Of a stretch of DNA of 45,901 bases, positions 35,507-44,708 are shown piece by piece (position 1 is the stretch's first letter; the number at the start of each line of letters is the position of its first letter). Both the position numbers and the translations under genes were made by a program. Source of the DNA: a bacterium (GTDB taxonomy: Bacteria > Elusimicrobiota > Elusimicrobia > UBA1565 > UBA9628); the NCBI GenBank assembly GCA_021846045.1, contig JAJZCM010000007.1:1-45901 (forward strand), written 5' to 3'. The notes under the pieces are model-generated. The model saw nothing but the letters and a program-made list of their open reading frames with translations. It was not told where the DNA came from and did not search any database.

Positions 35507-37338
35507 GGCGGCTGATTTTTTGCTTCGCGCTTTTTTTGCCGGCCCAAAGGCTTTACGCCCAGGCCGCGGATGCGGGCCTTGCGGGATCTTTTATGCGCCT
35601 AGGGACAGGGGCGCGCGCCTTGTCTATGGGCGGAGCCTATGCCGGCATAGCCGATGACATCACGGCTCTTTACTGGAATCCGGCGGGGCTGGCCAACATC
35701 GGGAAAATGGATTTGGGAGTGACCAGCATCATTCTCCCTGAAAACACATCCAGCAATTTCGCGGGGTTCGCCCTTCCGACGGATAAATCCAGATACGGCG
35801 TTTTCGCGGCCGGGCTTTTGGAGGAAAACTCGGGAGGATTTCAGGGGCAATTAAATCCCTTTGACGCGCCGACCAGCTTCTCCATTTCCAACGATCTCTT
35901 TATGGCCGGTTGGGGGATGCATTTCCAAAATCTAAAATACTTGCCCGGAACCTTGAATGTGGGAGGGACAGGGAAAGTTATCCAGCAAAAAATAGGGTCC
36001 GCCAATTCCTCAAGTTGGGGAGCGGATCTCGGGGTTCAGTATCAGCCGATTCCAGAGGTTTCTATAGGGCTGACCGGACAGAACTTGATTGCCCCGGTCG
36101 AAAATTTTTCCGGGGTCCCGGTTCCCGACGCGAAAACCTATTCGCTGGTTCCCTCCTACCAAAAAGACTTGAATTCCGAGCTCCGCATGACCGTCGCTGG
36201 GGGCCTTGAATACGCGGCGGGGGTTTTCGAGCGCTTCATTGGATGCGAATTTCTCTACGACCAGATCGTGGCTTTCCGGGGCGGGCTTGATTCCCAGGGA
36301 ATGACGGCGGGAGTCGGATTTAGGTACGACGATTTCCAGGTGGATTACGCCGTCATCTTCAATCAAATCGCTCCCAGCCAGATTATCTCCCTGGACGTTC
36401 GCTTCGGCAAGACCGCAGCGGAAATAGAGGCCGAAAAAGAGGCCCTCTTGAAAAATCTTTCGCAGTCCCGCGCCAAGAGGGCCGCGCACGATTATTATCT
36501 GGAGGCCTCTGAATCCGAGAAAAGCGGCGATTACTCCAAAGCCGCGCGGGATTTGGACGCGGCCTCGGCCTTGGATCCGGACAACCCTGAGATCGAGAAA
36601 AAACGCGCCGAAGTGGATGCAGAACTTAAAACTCAAATGCGCCTTCGGTCCATAGAAGAGGCCCGATCCCTGGCCCTTGGACAATACCGCCAGGGAAATC
36701 TGATTTCGAGCCTTCAGTACTGGAAGCAGATTCAGAATCTTGATCCAAAAGACGCCGAGGCGAAAGCGTATGTCTTAAAAATAGAGAACAGCTTCGGAAA
36801 AGAGGAGAAAAAACGCCTAGCCGAGGCCTTGGCCGAGGCGCAAAAGAGGAAGGAACTCGAGCGCTTGGCCCGCGCGGGCGGACTTTTGGTCGAGGGAAAA
36901 TACGATGAGGCGATTTTAGAGGCCAAGAAAGTCCTCAAGGACGATCCCGCTCAGGCCGACGCTCAAAGAATCGTCAAGGCCGCCGGGGAAAAGCTCAAAT
37001 CCAGGACCGGCGAGATTCTCTCTTCGGCCCTCGCCGATTTTAACTCCAAGAAATACCGGAACGCTATAGAACTTTTCGAGAGAGCGTTAAAGGCCGATCC
37101 GAAAAATAAGGAAGCCTTGGAAAAAATCAAGATTGCCAAGACCGCCCTGCGCTATGAGACCAGCCCCGAGGAGAAGAAAACCCTTGAAAGGCTCTATTAC
37201 GATGCCGTAAACTTGTATCTCAAGGGCGATTATCCCGCCTGCGGAGAAATCTTGAAAAAAATATTCGATTTAGATCCGGTCAACGAGGACGCGAAAAAAT
37301 TAAAAGCAAAATTAGACGCCGTGATGCCCGGCCAATGA
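35503..37338 (+). CDS. PorV/PorQ-family (UPF0164-like) outer-membrane protein fused to TPR domain
   Basis: FMRLGTGARALSMGGAYAGIADDITALYWNPAGLANIGKMDLG is the PorV-like signature; C-terminal TPRs. Confidence 0.82.
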   Translation: MRRLIFCFALFLPAQRLYAQAADAGLAGSFMRLGTGARALSMGGAYAGIADDITALYWNPAGLANIGKMDLGVTSIILPENTSSNFAGFALPTDKSRYGVFAAGLLEENSGGFQGQLNPFDAPTSFSISNDLFMAGWGMHFQNLKYLPGTLNVGGTGKVIQQKIGSANSSSWGADLGVQYQPIPEVSIGLTGQNLIAPVENFSGVPVPDAKTYSLVPSYQKDLNSELRMTVAGGLEYAAGVFERFIGCEFLYDQIVAFRGGLDSQGMTAGVGFRYDDFQVDYAVIFNQIAPSQIISLDVRFGKTAAEIEAEKEALLKNLSQSRAKRAAHDYYLEASESEKSGDYSKAARDLDAASALDPDNPEIEKKRAEVDAELKTQMRLRSIEEARSLALGQYRQGNLISSLQYWKQIQNLDPKDAEAKAYVLKIENSFGKEEKKRLAEALAEAQKRKELERLARAGGLLVEGKYDEAILEAKKVLKDDPAQADAQRIVKAAGEKLKSRTGEILSSALADFNSKKYRNAIELFERALKADPKNKEALEKIKIAKTALRYETSPEEKKTLERLYYDAVNLYLKGDYPACGEILKKIFDLDPVNEDAKKLKAKLDAVMPGQ

Positions 37339-40300
37339 TGAGAAAAACGCTCATAGCTTTACCCGTTTTTTTAGCCTTCTCTTTGAGCCAAATTTACGCC
37401 AACACCATCAGCGGGCAAGATTGCCAAGGCCAAGATCTGATTTGCGACACCAGCGGCATACCCAGTTGCGGCGGGGTTGTCTGTTACGGAGGCAGTCCAG
37501 GTAACACTTTTCTTACAGGTATATTCACCAATGTCGGGCTTTTTCAAGTTTCCGGCGGTAACTGGATTTATACGGTTAGCAATCAGCCATTTGCGGTTTT
37601 TGCCGCGACGGTGAATATCATCGGCACTATAGATGCCTCCGGCGCAGGCGCTCCTGGTGGAGCTGGTGGGTCAGGTTCTCCTACTGGGGGAGGGGTAACA
37701 GGTTCAGGTCCATCGCCTGGAACTTCTGGTCCCTATAGTAGTTCCGGAGGATCGGTCAATGCGGGTGGTGGAGGCGGCTATGGCGGGGCTGGCGGCAATG
37801 GTTCTCTCCATCCGGGAAGTCCCGATAGTCCCGGGCAGGGAGGGATTTCTACTGGGACCATTGATCTTGATTCTATTCCAATGTCTACCTCTTCAGTTTC
37901 CATGGGATCTGGCGGCGGAGGAGGGACCGGACAACAACTTGTTGTATCTACAGAACCGCCGCATGATGGCGGCGTAGGCGGATACGGGGGAGGGAGTATT
38001 TATATTGAGGCGGATTCAATAACTGTCTCCGGCGCCATTCTTGTCAATGGGAGCGCTGGGAGTGATGGGATTAATAGCGCTACTATCACTTGGTCAAATT
38101 CTTCCGGCGCTGGCGGAGGTGGCGGAGGCTCGGGAGGAGGCATTCTTTTACGTGGGCTTAATGTTCTTGATCTTGAGACTGGAATTGGTTCGCCTCCTGG
38201 TCTTCACGCCGATGGCGGAGCGGGAGGCGGCGCTGATGGATATTCTGCTTACGGAGGCGGCGGCGGAGGCGGCGGAAGGGTTAAATTATTTTATGGTGAT
38301 AGCTTGACAAATAATATTTCCATATCTACGGCTGTCGGACCTGCGGGAACTATTTCTTTTGGAGATTCAAACAGTACGACCGGGGTGTCCGGATCCAGCG
38401 GAACAATTTTTCTTGGCGTTGTAGCCTCTTCCCCGACAAACTTATCCGTTACTTCTGTGGGAAATAACGCTATCAGCTTTCAATTTAACGCAACTCCTAG
38501 TTTCGGCAGCGCCTCATCGAACTCTGACTCTTATCATGAATATAATTTCGTTTCTACTATGACCGCGCCCATGACGGCTTCAAGTAATTTTATTGGGCCA
38601 ATCAGCACGGTTCCCGTCAGCGGCACATATAGCCACACGGAAAGTAGTCTTACTCCTAATACTTTATACCAGCGATTTGTGACTGCTTATAGCGACTATG
38701 GCGACAGCCTTCCAAGCAACGTTGTTTCCACCTGGACATGGGCGGATGTTCCGCTCCCTCCAACGATAACTGGGAGTACTGACACAGTTGTTGCCGATTG
38801 GACGAGCGCAAATCCATCAGGAACAACGTACTACGCAGAAATATCCACAATGAGTTCCATGGTTCCAATTTATTTATCATCGAGCACGCAATATAACCAA
38901 GCGGATTTTAATTCATCCCTGCCTGCCAACACCACCTATTATATTCAAGTTCAAGCAATTAATGGCTCTAACATAGCGACGGCGTTTACTTCGACTATTG
39001 CCTGGCCGACTTTTGCCGATGTTCCCTTCAACCTCAACCCGTCCGCCGTTTTTGAGAGTTCAATAACTCTTTCTTGGTCTGCCAACGATTCAATTGGGAC
39101 CACCTATCTTGCGGAAATTTCTGAAGATGGGTTTTTAACAATTTCAAGCAGCCCTGAAACCGCTAGTTCCAATTTCACTTTTAAACCGCTCCGTCACAAC
39201 ACGACCTATTATTTCCGCGTTGGGGCCATTAACTATGCGGGAAGTACAAGCGCATTTAGCTCCATTATCTCTACGATTACATTGCCCGGCGTTCCGTTGC
39301 CTGCCGCTTCGACATTCACCAATGTGACGGCCGACGGTCTGACCGTCAACTGGGGGCTCGACAATCCCAATGGGACGAATTTTTATGTCGAGATCGCGAC
39401 GGACCCTACTCTTTCTTCGACGGGGAGTTTCGCGACTCCCGCCGTGTCCACTCAGACTACAAACAACAATTTCTCTTTTCCAATTTCATCGTCTCTCGGG
39501 GGCGGAGCTCTGTCTTTCAACACCACTTACTACGCCCATGTCCAGACCCAGGGATACGGCGGAGATTTGAGCGCCTTTACGGCCATTGCCGCGACGGCGA
39601 CATTGGCGAATATTCCCGGAAGTCCCGTTTTTTCTCAAGTTTATTTCACGAGCTTTACGTTTTCCTGGAGCTCGGGAGGCGATCCGCCGCAGACAAGCTA
39701 CACTGCTGAGATCTCGTCGAACGGCTTTGTCAGCTCCATCTCTTTTTCGACGACGGATTTGAGCGCTACATTTGCGGGTCTGACTCCCGATGTCGCCTAC
39801 GACGCTCAAGTCGAGGCCGTCAATTATAACGGCCTCAACAGTAATTTTTCAACTGTCGAGTCTACGACGACACTGTCTGAGACGCCGACAATTTCTGGGT
39901 TTTCAAACGTCCGGGCTCAGGCTTTGAGCGTCAATTGGCAAAGCGCGGGAAATGGTTCTGGGGCTGATTATGAGATTGATTTGTCAACCAATAGTAATTT
40001 TTCCACGCTTTTTTCATCAGCGCAAACCTTGGCCCTGTCTTGGAATTTTTCAAATTTATTAGTGAATGACACTTTTTACGCGCAGGTGAGGGCTTTGCCT
40101 AGCGGCGCCTTTTCACCGCCTGTTTCAACGGTGACATTGACGGTTGCGCCAAGCGTTCCTTTGGCTTCCAACGCAGGTTTAAGCAGTTTTACCTGGAGAT
40201 GGTCGGGACTTGGCAATCCGCCGGGGACGAGTTATTTTTGTGAGATCTCAACCAACTCTTTTCAAACTCTGGTTCAATCCTCCCAGACTTATAATTTGCA

Positions 40301-42461
40301 GGCGGTCTTTGTCGGTTTAAGCACAAATACAGTTTATCAAGCGCAAGTTGGGGCCGTTAATTTTGGCGGAATGTTGGGGCCTTTTTCAAGTCCGCTAGTT
40401 TCCACATCCACACTGGCCGCCGTTCCGGCCAATATTCAGCCGCCATTTAGCGGGCTTGGCTCCAATCAAATGACATACACCTGGGAAAATGGCACAAATC
40501 CCGGGGGCACGAGCTATGTTCCGGAGATTTCAACCGCGCCGGACTTCTCCGTGTTTACCGCTTCAGACACGACCTTGGCTTTAAGCGATAATTTTAGGGG
40601 ACTTTTACCCAACACAACTTATTACGGGCGGGTTCAGGCGCTCAATTATGAGAATATTCCAAGCGTGTTTTCCTCAACGCAATCTGACGTGACTTTTGCG
40701 CTTGCTCCAAGTTCTGCGTCGCCGGTTTTTAGCGCGATTTCAAGCGCGGCTTTATCCGTCAACTGGACCGGCGGCGGAAATCCCGCCGGCACGGAATATG
40801 AGGCGCAGATATTGATCGGCGGATCTCCCATCGCGAGCAGCGACACCTTTAATTTCAGCGCGCCTTTCGCGTCTCTTTTGCCGGACACAACCTACCAATT
40901 TCAGGCCGCCGCGTTAAATTACGCTCAAATCAGTTCGTTTTCGGCGGTTGTCTTTGAGACCTCGACCCTGGCCGCCCTCCCCCAAGCCGCTATTCCGTCC
41001 GAGGACGTCGTCTCGAGCGTTGCGATAACGGCGCAATGGAATTCCGGAGGAAATCCCTCGGGCGCCCTTTATGCGGCCGACGTTTCAACATCCGCCGGTT
41101 TGAGTCCCGTTTTGGCGACCCAGGAGACAAATTCCCAATTAAGCGCGGTTTTTAACGGACTCGCCCCCGATACCACGTATTATTTTCAGGTTCGGGCGAT
41201 CAACAACAACGGCATCGCGAGCTCCAACGCGCCCTTGGGTTCGGCCGTGGGCTACGCCGCTGCCCCGAGCGTCTTAGCCTCGACAAGCACGGGGCTGGTT
41301 TCCGTCTCGACTTTCAGCTTTACGAATTTAGTCAGCACGGGACCCGGCGGCATCGGATTTTACCGCCTGGCGTTTAACACGGATTCCGTCTATTCTTTCA
41401 CCGATTCAGAGCCCATTTGGACGGGACTTTCCTCCACCCAGACCGACGCGAGCTGCAACGGGAGTTGGTCTCTTTGGCTCAAGAGCTACAACGCCCTGGG
41501 TCTTGGAGACGCCGCCGCGGGCTTCGGGCCCTTTATCATTTCCTCCAACACCCCCTCTTCTCCCGGGCAGCCGGTTTCCAACACCGGCAAATACGCCTCG
41601 ACGTCTCTGGGCTGGAACTGGTCTCCGGCTCAGGAATGCGGATCGTCTTCGGGAATTAGTTATTTAGTTTCGGTCGGGACTTCCACGAATTCCTTCAACG
41701 TCGTTTCATCTTCGAACGTAGGCCAAGCCCAGAATTTCGTCGTCCCTAATTCCCTCGTCGTAAGCGGCCAAAGCTATTACGCGGTTGTCGAGTCCTCCGA
41801 CTCCGTTGGAAAGTTGGGGTCCTTTTCCATGATGTCCGGCTCCGTGACCGATGATCAAACCTCTCCGCTTGCCGGAATACCGCAGGCGCCTTCCTATAAT
41901 TACGTCTCCACCGTGACTTTTACCTGGACCGCCGCCACCGATTCCATTTCCGGCATCTCCGGCTACGTTTTTGAATTGGGGACAAGCCAAGGCGGAAGCG
42001 ATGTCTTCAATCAAAACGTCGGCGATGTTCTTTCCTATGCGTATACTTTCGCCTCGGACGGGGTCTACTATGCGCGCGTCTCAGCTGTGACCGGCGCCGG
42101 GCTCGCCGGAAATTTTTCGGCCTCTAGTCCTCCAGTATCGGTTTGGGTCACTTCCCAATCAAAACCGATTTCCGCTCCTTATAACTGGCCCAATCCCTTC
42201 AACCCCAACAAGGCTCCAACCAATGTCGGCTTTTACGTCGCCTCACCTGCGACCGTTACGCTTAAAATTTTCACTCTGGAGGGAAACTTGGTCTACAGGG
42301 TGAGCGCTCCGGTGAGTTCGCCCGGAAACGCAATTTGGCCCTGGAGTGGGAGAAACGGCGCGGGACGGATGATAGAACCGGGGGGATACATCGCCGTCAT
42401 CGAAAAAGATTACGCGAAATCAAAGGAAGTCCAGAGATTTAAAATCGCCGTTATCTATTAA
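37335..42461 (+). CDS. 1708-aa secreted protein: Gly-rich N-terminus, tandem FN3-like repeats, FlgD-Ig/T9SS-like C-terminal domain
   Basis: Signal peptide MMRKTLIALPVFLAFSLSQIYA; repeated NPxGTxYxAEIST...LxPNTTYYxQVxAINY units; C-terminus YNWPNPFNPNKAPTNVGFYVASPATVTLKIFTLEGNLVYRV...EPGGYIAVIE. Confidence 0.88.
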   Translation: MMRKTLIALPVFLAFSLSQIYANTISGQDCQGQDLICDTSGIPSCGGVVCYGGSPGNTFLTGIFTNVGLFQVSGGNWIYTVSNQPFAVFAATVNIIGTIDASGAGAPGGAGGSGSPTGGGVTGSGPSPGTSGPYSSSGGSVNAGGGGGYGGAGGNGSLHPGSPDSPGQGGISTGTIDLDSIPMSTSSVSMGSGGGGGTGQQLVVSTEPPHDGGVGGYGGGSIYIEADSITVSGAILVNGSAGSDGINSATITWSNSSGAGGGGGGSGGGILLRGLNVLDLETGIGSPPGLHADGGAGGGADGYSAYGGGGGGGGRVKLFYGDSLTNNISISTAVGPAGTISFGDSNSTTGVSGSSGTIFLGVVASSPTNLSVTSVGNNAISFQFNATPSFGSASSNSDSYHEYNFVSTMTAPMTASSNFIGPISTVPVSGTYSHTESSLTPNTLYQRFVTAYSDYGDSLPSNVVSTWTWADVPLPPTITGSTDTVVADWTSANPSGTTYYAEISTMSSMVPIYLSSSTQYNQADFNSSLPANTTYYIQVQAINGSNIATAFTSTIAWPTFADVPFNLNPSAVFESSITLSWSANDSIGTTYLAEISEDGFLTISSSPETASSNFTFKPLRHNTTYYFRVGAINYAGSTSAFSSIISTITLPGVPLPAASTFTNVTADGLTVNWGLDNPNGTNFYVEIATDPTLSSTGSFATPAVSTQTTNNNFSFPISSSLGGGALSFNTTYYAHVQTQGYGGDLSAFTAIAATATLANIPGSPVFSQVYFTSFTFSWSSGGDPPQTSYTAEISSNGFVSSISFSTTDLSATFAGLTPDVAYDAQVEAVNYNGLNSNFSTVESTTTLSETPTISGFSNVRAQALSVNWQSAGNGSGADYEIDLSTNSNFSTLFSSAQTLALSWNFSNLLVNDTFYAQVRALPSGAFSPPVSTVTLTVAPSVPLASNAGLSSFTWRWSGLGNPPGTSYFCEISTNSFQTLVQSSQTYNLQAVFVGLSTNTVYQAQVGAVNFGGMLGPFSSPLVSTSTLAAVPANIQPPFSGLGSNQMTYTWENGTNPGGTSYVPEISTAPDFSVFTASDTTLALSDNFRGLLPNTTYYGRVQALNYENIPSVFSSTQSDVTFALAPSSASPVFSAISSAALSVNWTGGGNPAGTEYEAQILIGGSPIASSDTFNFSAPFASLLPDTTYQFQAAALNYAQISSFSAVVFETSTLAALPQAAIPSEDVVSSVAITAQWNSGGNPSGALYAADVSTSAGLSPVLATQETNSQLSAVFNGLAPDTTYYFQVRAINNNGIASSNAPLGSAVGYAAAPSVLASTSTGLVSVSTFSFTNLVSTGPGGIGFYRLAFNTDSVYSFTDSEPIWTGLSSTQTDASCNGSWSLWLKSYNALGLGDAAAGFGPFIISSNTPSSPGQPVSNTGKYASTSLGWNWSPAQECGSSSGISYLVSVGTSTNSFNVVSSSNVGQAQNFVVPNSLVVSGQSYYAVVESSDSVGKLGSFSMMSGSVTDDQTSPLAGIPQAPSYNYVSTVTFTWTAATDSISGISGYVFELGTSQGGSDVFNQNVGDVLSYAYTFASDGVYYARVSAVTGAGLAGNFSASSPPVSVWVTSQSKPISAPYNWPNPFNPNKAPTNVGFYVASPATVTLKIFTLEGNLVYRVSAPVSSPGNAIWPWSGRNGAGRMIEPGGYIAVIEKDYAKSKEVQRFKIAVIY
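38431..41280 (+). repeat. Tandem array of roughly 10 FN3-like coding repeats (about 90-100 codons each)
   Basis: Recurrent protein motif NPxGTxYxxEISTxxx ... LxPxTTYYxQVxAxNY within the 1708-aa ORF. Confidence 0.75.
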
Positions 42462-42485
42462 TTTTTAGTTTAATACGAAAGGGTT

Positions 42486-43838
42486 ATGGGAATAAAAACC
42501 AGCTTGGGCGGAAAAATTTCAGTTTTAGTTTCGTTGGCCCTTCTTTGCGTCATCGGAGTCATGGCCCGCCTTGTTTTTACTTACATAGAAGATTCCCGAA
42601 TTCATGAAATGACGATTCGCGCTGAGTTTTTCGCTCGATCTGCGCGCGAGGCGCTGATTCCCAAGCCCGATCGTTTCGCCTTGATCTATCAAGTTCAGCA
42701 GGTCAAAAAAGAGGAGAAAGCGGCGGTTTACGCGGAGATTGAGGACGCGCGGGGAATGATCCTGTCCTCGACCGATCCCTCCTCCATTGGGGAGGCCGAT
42801 CAAACGGAGGCTGGGCGGCGGGCCTTGTCCGCTCAAGATGTCTTGACCCAAACCTTGGGCGGCGGGCGAAAGATAGACATCGCCGTTCCCATTTTCGCCG
42901 GGAAAAATAAAATAGCGATCGCGCGCGTGGGCTTTACTCGCAAGTCCATCGCCGAGGCCATGGCCGGGGCCAAAACGCGTATTTTTCTGATCGCCTTGGC
43001 CTCCCTTTTATTCGGCGTTTTGGGGACGATCCTGATTGTCCGCAAGATGACGCGGGCCCTTCTTGTTTTGGCCAAGGCCGCCGAAGAGGTTCGGCTGGGG
43101 AATTTAAACGTGTCTGTCGCCTCCAACAGCCGGGATGAAATCGGCGCTCTTGCCCGCTCTTTTAACGCGATGGTCTTGGGCCTTAAGGAACGCGAGTTTA
43201 TCCGCAGCACCTTTGGAAAATACGTCAGCCCCCAGGTCGCCGAGGCCGCGCTCAAGGGAAAGTTGAAACTTGGCGGAGAGAATATCCAGGTGACGGTTTT
43301 GATGACGGATATCCGCAATTTCACGGCGACATCCGAGAAAATGCCGCCCGAAAAGGTTGTCGAATTTTTGAACGCCTTCTTGACTCGGATGGTTCGGGTC
43401 ATCAGCGCGCATGGAGGCGTCGTTGACAAATTCATCGGCGACGCGATTCTGGCCGTTTTTGGGGCGCCAAACCCTCTGGCCGACCATCCGCAAAAAGCCG
43501 TCGAGGCCGCCTTGGCCATGAGGGCCGAGCTTGCGAAGATGAACGCCGAGAGCGCCGCGCGGGGAGGAGGGGCGTTAAAGACCGGGACTTCTATTCATAC
43601 GGGAGAAGCCGTCGCCGGAAACGTCGGCAGCCCGGACCGCATGTCCTACACTGTTATTGGAGACACCGTCAACCTCGTCGCGCGATTGGAAGAGCTCAAC
43701 AAAAAATTCGGGACCGACATCATCTTGTCATCGGAGACCGTGAGGCGCGTCTCGCCTCGGGGATTTGGCTTTCGTTCCTTGGGGACTATCGACATCCGCG
43801 GCCGAAAAGATCCGGCCGAGATTTACACCATTGCTTAG
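42486..43838 (+). CDS. Membrane adenylate/guanylate cyclase (HAMP + class III cyclase domain)
   Basis: Two TM segments, HAMP VRLGNLNVSVASNSRDEIGALARSFNAM, cyclase VTVLMTDIRNFTATSEKMPPEKVVEFLNAFLTRM, GDAILAVFGAP, SYTVIGDTVNLVARLEELN. Confidence 0.93.
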   Translation: MGIKTSLGGKISVLVSLALLCVIGVMARLVFTYIEDSRIHEMTIRAEFFARSAREALIPKPDRFALIYQVQQVKKEEKAAVYAEIEDARGMILSSTDPSSIGEADQTEAGRRALSAQDVLTQTLGGGRKIDIAVPIFAGKNKIAIARVGFTRKSIAEAMAGAKTRIFLIALASLLFGVLGTILIVRKMTRALLVLAKAAEEVRLGNLNVSVASNSRDEIGALARSFNAMVLGLKEREFIRSTFGKYVSPQVAEAALKGKLKLGGENIQVTVLMTDIRNFTATSEKMPPEKVVEFLNAFLTRMVRVISAHGGVVDKFIGDAILAVFGAPNPLADHPQKAVEAALAMRAELAKMNAESAARGGGALKTGTSIHTGEAVAGNVGSPDRMSYTVIGDTVNLVARLEELNKKFGTDIILSSETVRRVSPRGFGFRSLGTIDIRGRKDPAEIYTIA

Positions 43839-43844
43839 ATTTAG

Positions 43845-43937
43845 ATCCAGGCGACCGTGGGGGAGAGCGGGGTCTATTTCGCCGTGCTTCGAAGCAAGGG
43901 AGCGGCAACAACCCTAAAGATCGCCGTTCAACGATAA
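43845..43937 (+). pseudogene. Remnant of a C-terminal FlgD/T9SS-like domain (IQATVGESGVYFAVLRSKGAATTLKIAVQR*)
   Basis: 30-codon open stretch after the cyclase stop, resembling the end of surface proteins of the class at 37335-42461 (GGYIAVIEKDYAKSKEVQRFKIAVIY). Confidence 0.55.
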
Positions 43938-43949
43938 CGCAAGAGAATG

Positions 43950-43975
43950 GGGAAAAGGGGCAGTCCCCTTTTCCC
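43950..43975. terminator. Perfect hairpin GGGAAAAGGGG-CAGT-CCCCTTTTCCC (terminator or REP-like)
   Basis: 11-bp perfect stem, 4-nt loop, followed by TTT. Confidence 0.6.
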
Positions 43976-44043
43976 TTTGAGCGCCGCCGAAGATGTCCGG
44001 CTGGTGAGTTCTCGCCACAACGCCGCATTTCTGCATTTTATAG

Positions 44044-44073
44044 TTGACAAATACTGTCGGAAATTAATAGTCT
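44044..44073 (+). promoter_or_regulatory. Sigma-70-like promoter TTGACA-N18-TAGTCT
   Basis: TTGACA at 44044-44049, -10-like TAGTCT at 44068-44073, then AAGGAG RBS and ATG at 44093. Confidence 0.5.
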
Positions 44074-44092
44074 AAACTCCTAAGGAGAAAAA

Positions 44093-44683
44093 ATGAATAA
44101 ATATGAATTTGCCGTACGCTGGTTCCATGTGATCGCGGGCATTGTCTGGATTGGGATGCTTTATTTTTTCAACTTCATCAATGTACCGCTTCAAGCCGAT
44201 CTTGACGATGCCGGGAAAAAGGCCGCTAACCCGAAACTTTTGCCTCGGGCTTTATGGTGGTTTCGCTGGGGCGCGATGATGACTTTCTTTGCGGGGCTTC
44301 TTCTCTACGCTTTAATTTATATGTATGTTCCGGGAGTGGGCTTTAGCGCCCAAGGGCTTCGCGCGCCGTCTCCATGGCTTTTGATGGGGATGCTCTTTGG
44401 AACGATCATGTGGTTTAACGTCTGGTTCATCATCTGGCCGGCGCAAAAACAGATACTCTCCGGAAAAGCCCCGGCGGAAAAGTTGCCCGCTATTCGTAAA
44501 AAAGCCTATCTTGCTTCCCGCACCAACACCTACCTTTCCGCGCCGATGCTGATGGGAATGTTGGCCGCTAATCATTTAAACGCGGCGTTCACCTTGCCGC
44601 GCGCGATTGTGGCCATCGCCTTGGGGTTCTTGGCTATTTGGATGGCTATTTGGCATTCGTATAAAGTTGGAAAAACCATTTAG
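44093..44683 (+). CDS. Urate hydroxylase PuuD-type N-terminal membrane domain protein
   Basis: NKYEFAVRWFHVIAGIVWIGMLYFFNFINVPLQADLDD..., FGTIMWFNVWFIIWPAQKQIL typical of the PuuD-type urate oxidase membrane domain. Confidence 0.75.
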   Translation: MNKYEFAVRWFHVIAGIVWIGMLYFFNFINVPLQADLDDAGKKAANPKLLPRALWWFRWGAMMTFFAGLLLYALIYMYVPGVGFSAQGLRAPSPWLLMGMLFGTIMWFNVWFIIWPAQKQILSGKAPAEKLPAIRKKAYLASRTNTYLSAPMLMGMLAANHLNAAFTLPRAIVAIALGFLAIWMAIWHSYKVGKTI

Positions 44684-44708
44684 TCGCAAATAAATGATAC
44701 ACTAGGGA

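Noticed and set aside
36010-36684. 224-aa minus-strand ORF opposite the PorV-like gene
   Set aside because: Antisense shadow ORF in GC-rich coding sequence with no recognisable domain; the plus-strand gene is well supported.
38431-41280. Phase-variable DNA tandem repeat in the giant ORF
   Set aside because: Repeats are conserved at protein level but strongly diverged at nucleotide level; they are FN3 domain repeats rather than a recently slipping array.
42833-43519. 228-aa minus-strand ORF opposite the cyclase gene
   Set aside because: Lys/Arg/Ala-rich antisense translation without domain; shadow ORF.
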